From NCBI GenBank assembly GCA_029268165.1, contig JAJUGM010000070.1, positions 1-10,857 on the forward strand: a stretch of DNA of 10,857 bases, given 5' to 3'. Positions within the stretch are counted from its first letter, which is position 1. Each line of letters begins with the position of its first letter. The notes beneath the pieces are model-generated. The model was not told the DNA's origin. It did not search any database and saw only the letters and a list, made by a program, of their open reading frames with translations. Below are positions 8,642-10,857 of the stretch, in pieces. A program made the position numbers and the translations under genes. Source of the stretch: Bacteroidota bacterium (GTDB lineage Bacteria > Bacteroidota > Bacteroidia > Bacteroidales > UBA10428).

Positions 8642-9667
8642 ATGAATAAAAGATATAACACCATGATAAATTACAAGATTGTCCTTTTTAAACCCATATT
8701 CATAGTTTTGGTTATTGTTTTACTTTTTAAAGCAGAAAACGGAAAGTGTCAACAGGCTCCTATTTTTAGTCAATATACATTTAATAAATTCCTTATTAAT
8801 CCCGCAGCAGCGGGAATTGATGGTTACACGACCATAAGTCTGGTTGCCCGTGAGCAGTGGATCGGGTTTAAAGGCACACCAAAGACGCATTCATTATCAA
8901 TTGATTCCAGAATATTAAACAACAGCTATATTGCTAAAGAAGCATCAGTCCGCAAAAAAAGGATATGGGGCTCACGCTCAGGACGCGTTGGATGGGCGGC
9001 TAATATTTTTAACGATCACACAGGCCCGATTGATAAAACAGGCATTGAAGGTACATATTCATATCACATACGCCTGGATAATTCACTGTTATCATTCGGC
9101 CTATCAGGAATGTTTTACCAGTTCAAAATAAATAAAGATAAAATTAATCTGGGCGACGAGCAGTATGACCATCTTGTTGACGGAACCAAAGGACGACTTT
9201 ACATTCCCGATGCTAATTTCGGTGCATTTTACACCCGCAAGGATATATATGGCGGTATTTCAATCAAACAACTTTTTCAGTCATCAATTCAATTCGGTGA
9301 TAAAGGCGATACACATTACAGATATAAAAGACAATACAATTTTATGGCCGGATATTTTTATACAATAAACAACAACTTTATTGTAGAACCTTCGTTTTTA
9401 CTGAAAATACCAACATCATCAAAACCCCAGCTTGACCTTACTGCAAAAGTTTACTTCAAAGAAGATTACTGGACGGGAATTACTTTCCGCACAGGTGCCT
9501 CAATAGCTTATTTCTTTGGAGTTAATTATGACAGGTATTTCTTTGGATATGCTTTTGATTACAGCTTTAACAAAATTATGGGGCATACATTTGGTACGCA
9601 TGAATTTATGGCAACAGCCAAATTTGGTGAAAATGCAAGGCGGTATAAATGGCTGAATACATATTAA
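8642..9667 (+). CDS. PorP/SprF-family type IX secretion outer-membrane protein
   Basis: It encodes 341 residues, a usual length for the family. A Lys-rich N-terminus and a hydrophobic segment (FIVLVIVLLF) form a signal peptide. Cleavage is probably near KC|QQAP, and no proper lipobox is present. The mature start carries the family signature: QQAPIFSQYTFNKFLINPA followed by AG, then AREQWIGFKGTPKTHSLSID. The rest alternates aromatic and polar strands ending MATAKFG, as expected of an outer-membrane beta-barrel. Known: SprF is required for SprB secretion and PorP for gingipain secretion, and such genes often follow type-B cargo genes. It lies 18 bases after the giant gene, on the same strand with no terminator between, so co-transcription and a dedicated export or anchoring role are inferred. 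The ATG at 8642 is taken; an in-frame ATG at 8663 would leave a tidier signal peptide, and neither has a clear ribosome binding site. Confidence 0.93.
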   Translation: MNKRYNTMINYKIVLFKPIFIVLVIVLLFKAENGKCQQAPIFSQYTFNKFLINPAAAGIDGYTTISLVAREQWIGFKGTPKTHSLSIDSRILNNSYIAKEASVRKKRIWGSRSGRVGWAANIFNDHTGPIDKTGIEGTYSYHIRLDNSLLSFGLSGMFYQFKINKDKINLGDEQYDHLVDGTKGRLYIPDANFGAFYTRKDIYGGISIKQLFQSSIQFGDKGDTHYRYKRQYNFMAGYFYTINNNFIVEPSFLLKIPTSSKPQLDLTAKVYFKEDYWTGITFRTGASIAYFFGVNYDRYFFGYAFDYSFNKIMGHTFGTHEFMATAKFGENARRYKWLNTY

Positions 9668-9873
9668 AATATTTTACTACATAAATAATAATTATTTAAG
9701 GGAAAGGCTAAGGAAAAGGAAGTTTCAGGATATACAAAGAACAGAACTGAGTTAATGATGAACAAAACTGTTTTAAAAATTGTATACTTTGCAATTAGCA
9801 AAATCCGGCAAAAATAACCTATATATAAAACGGAAAAAATTGAAATAATCTCATATTTTGGAGATTCGGGGTG

Positions 9874-9898
9874 ATAAGGATTCCTTCAGAATCCGTAT
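9874..9898 (+). terminator. Weak hairpin, possible terminator of the adhesin operon
   Basis: GGATTC (9878-9883) and GAATCC (9889-9894) form a perfect 6-bp stem with a 5-base loop. Beyond one A/G mismatch, three more pairs (9874-9876 with 9896-9898) extend it. Only a short T run follows (9898-9901). It lies 207 bases after the PorP/SprF stop and just before the downstream promoter, which would suit a terminator, but the short stem and weak T tract make this uncertain. Confidence 0.3.
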
Positions 9899-9921
9899 TT
9901 TCAGAAACTTCGTTTTTGAAA

Positions 9922-9952
9922 TTTGAGTTTCACGAATAAACCATTATTTTTG
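9922..9952 (+). promoter_or_regulatory. Bacteroidota-type promoter for the oxidoreductase gene
   Basis: TTTG at 9922-9925 and TATTTTTG at 9945-9952, separated by 19 bases, match the phylum's primary sigma-factor consensus: TTTG, then 19-21 bases, then TAnnTTTG. Transcription would start at about 9957-9960, leaving a leader of only about 13-16 bases before the ATG at 9973. No operator was recognised. Confidence 0.55.
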
Positions 9953-9972
9953 GCATTTTAAATGAGTATGAT

Positions 9973-10857
9973 ATGGAGTCATGTGATTTTCTAATTGTGG
10001 GTGCAGGAATTATTGGTCTTTCAATAGCGCGTGAAATAAAAAAGAAATACCCAACCTGTTCGGTTACTATCCTTGAAAAAGAAAGCGATGTGGCAATGCA
10101 TTCAAGCGGCCGGAACAGCGGTGTGCTGCACGCAGGTTTTTATTATACAGCTGACTCACTCAAAGCAAAATTCTGCCGCGACGGCAATAAGGCACTTAAA
10201 ACTTATTGCTATGAAAACAAGCTCAGGATAAACGAAACCGGAAAAGTTGTTGTTGCAAAAGATGAAAGTGAGCTTGGTTCATTGTTTGAGCTTGAAAAAA
10301 GGGGGAAAAGAAACGGCGTTGATATTACCATCATTGATGAAAAACAACTGAATGATGTTGACCCCAATGCCCGCACATACAGGAATGCCTTACTATCACC
10401 AACGACTGCCACTGTTGACCCCGTTGAAGTATGTAATGCTATTAAAAATGAACTCATATCGCTGGGCGTTCAGTTTCGGTTTAACGAAGGCTATTATCAA
10501 CGGTTAGAGAAAAACATTATTAAAACTACCAGAGGACATGTGATTGAAGCTGGTAAGTTAATAAACACTGCTGGACTTTATGCTGATAAAATTGCACGTG
10601 ATTTCGGCTTTTCAGAAAAATATACCATTATTCCCTTTAAAGGAATTTATCTGAAATATACATTACCTGATAAACCAATAAAAACTAATATTTATCCGGT
10701 TCCAAACTTAAAAAATCCTTTTCTGGGAGTTCACTACACTATAACAGTGGACGGGACAATTAAAATAGGCCCTACCTCCATTCCTGCCTTCTGGCGTGAA
10801 AATTACAAAGGCTTTGATGCTTTCAGAGGCGACGAACTTGCCAATATTCTGAGCTGG
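9973..10857 (+). CDS. lhgO: FAD-dependent oxidoreductase, probable L-2-hydroxyglutarate oxidase, 3' end outside window
   Basis: The first 295 codons are visible. Family reaction: L-2-hydroxyglutarate is oxidised to 2-oxoglutarate by an FAD flavoenzyme of the DAO fold, with electrons passed to the respiratory quinone pool in E. coli. Residues 7-15 (LIVGAGIIG) form the FAD-binding GxGxxG turn, and Glu35 in TILEKE is the expected ribose-binding acid. HSSGRNSGVLHAGFYY (residues 43-58) corresponds closely to the E. coli LhgO segment with HNSGVIHAGVYY. Also matching are SLKAKFC, a NTAG motif at 198-201, PFKG at 221-224 and the IYPVP...PFLGVH stretch. E. coli LhgO has about 420 residues, so over 100 are probably missing here. 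The ATG at 9973 is the first start after the in-frame stop at 9937; ATGs at 9962 and 9968 are out of frame. A different DAO-family substrate remains possible. Confidence 0.82.
   Translation, partial: MESCDFLIVGAGIIGLSIAREIKKKYPTCSVTILEKESDVAMHSSGRNSGVLHAGFYYTADSLKAKFCRDGNKALKTYCYENKLRINETGKVVVAKDESELGSLFELEKRGKRNGVDITIIDEKQLNDVDPNARTYRNALLSPTTATVDPVEVCNAIKNELISLGVQFRFNEGYYQRLEKNIIKTTRGHVIEAGKLINTAGLYADKIARDFGFSEKYTIIPFKGIYLKYTLPDKPIKTNIYPVPNLKNPFLGVHYTITVDGTIKIGPTSIPAFWRENYKGFDAFRGDELANILSW

Larger units (their letters stand above)
9668..9972. other. Intergenic region between the adhesin operon and the oxidoreductase gene
   Basis: This 305-base AT-rich stretch holds no convincing gene. It contains AT-only palindromes just after the upstream stop (9666-9675 and 9682-9698), a purine-rich run at about 9699-9720, a 20-codon open frame at 9755-9817 that I do not call a gene, a short hairpin at 9874-9898 and a promoter candidate at 9922-9952. 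No tRNA, riboswitch or mobile-element end was recognised. Confidence 0.6.

Noticed and set aside
8931..9368. Two short + strand frames (8931-9131 and 9165-9368) inside the PorP/SprF gene.
   Set aside because: The enclosing frame matches a known family along its whole length, and the short frames have no start context or motifs.
9666..9698. AT-only palindromes (9666-9675, and 9682-9698 with 8-base arms) as a terminator after the PorP/SprF gene.
   Set aside because: The second has a one-base centre, so a stable hairpin is unlikely; there is no GC in the stems and no T run after them. Chance in AT-rich DNA explains them.
10209..10457. Antisense frame of 82 codons inside the oxidoreductase gene.
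   Set aside because: The + strand frame carries clear flavoenzyme motifs; the antisense product is Ser-rich with no motif.

Overview
The window looks like a chromosomal segment from a member of the Bacteroidota. It is moderately AT-rich. It encodes a type IX secretion system (T9SS) cargo with a gliding-motility-type C-terminal domain and a PorP/SprF-family outer-membrane protein, both essentially confined to that phylum. Gene starts lack clear Shine-Dalgarno sequences, and one promoter matches the phylum's TTTG / TAnnTTTG consensus. I cannot name a genus. All supported genes lie on the + strand.

Positions 2-8623 are one uninterrupted reading frame, open at the left edge, so the true start and signal peptide lie outside the window. 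It encodes at least 2873 residues of a giant secreted, probably surface-attached protein. The visible order is: a beta-solenoid-like region rich in GGT-x-N-I-N turns; a large module present in two clear copies and one divergent copy; an array of about ten Ig-like/PKD-like domains (about 5771-8335); and a type-B T9SS C-terminal domain (about 8360-8620).

Positions 8642-9667, 18 bases downstream, encode a PorP/SprF-family outer-membrane beta-barrel. In the Flavobacterium johnsoniae SprB/SprF pair, the SprF-type protein is needed for export or anchoring of its neighbouring type-B cargo. The two genes here are therefore best read as an operon for a giant adhesin and its dedicated partner.

Positions 9668-9972 are intergenic. 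They hold no convincing gene, one weak hairpin (9874-9898) and a good Bacteroidota promoter candidate (9922-9952). The promoter serves the last gene, 9973 to the window end, which is the N-terminal 295 codons of an FAD-dependent oxidoreductase most like L-2-hydroxyglutarate oxidase (LhgO). It appears metabolically unrelated to the adhesin operon.

I see no RNA genes, mobile elements, CRISPR arrays or evidence of a new kind of system. The most interesting content is the internal repeat architecture of the giant protein and its pairing with the PorP/SprF gene.
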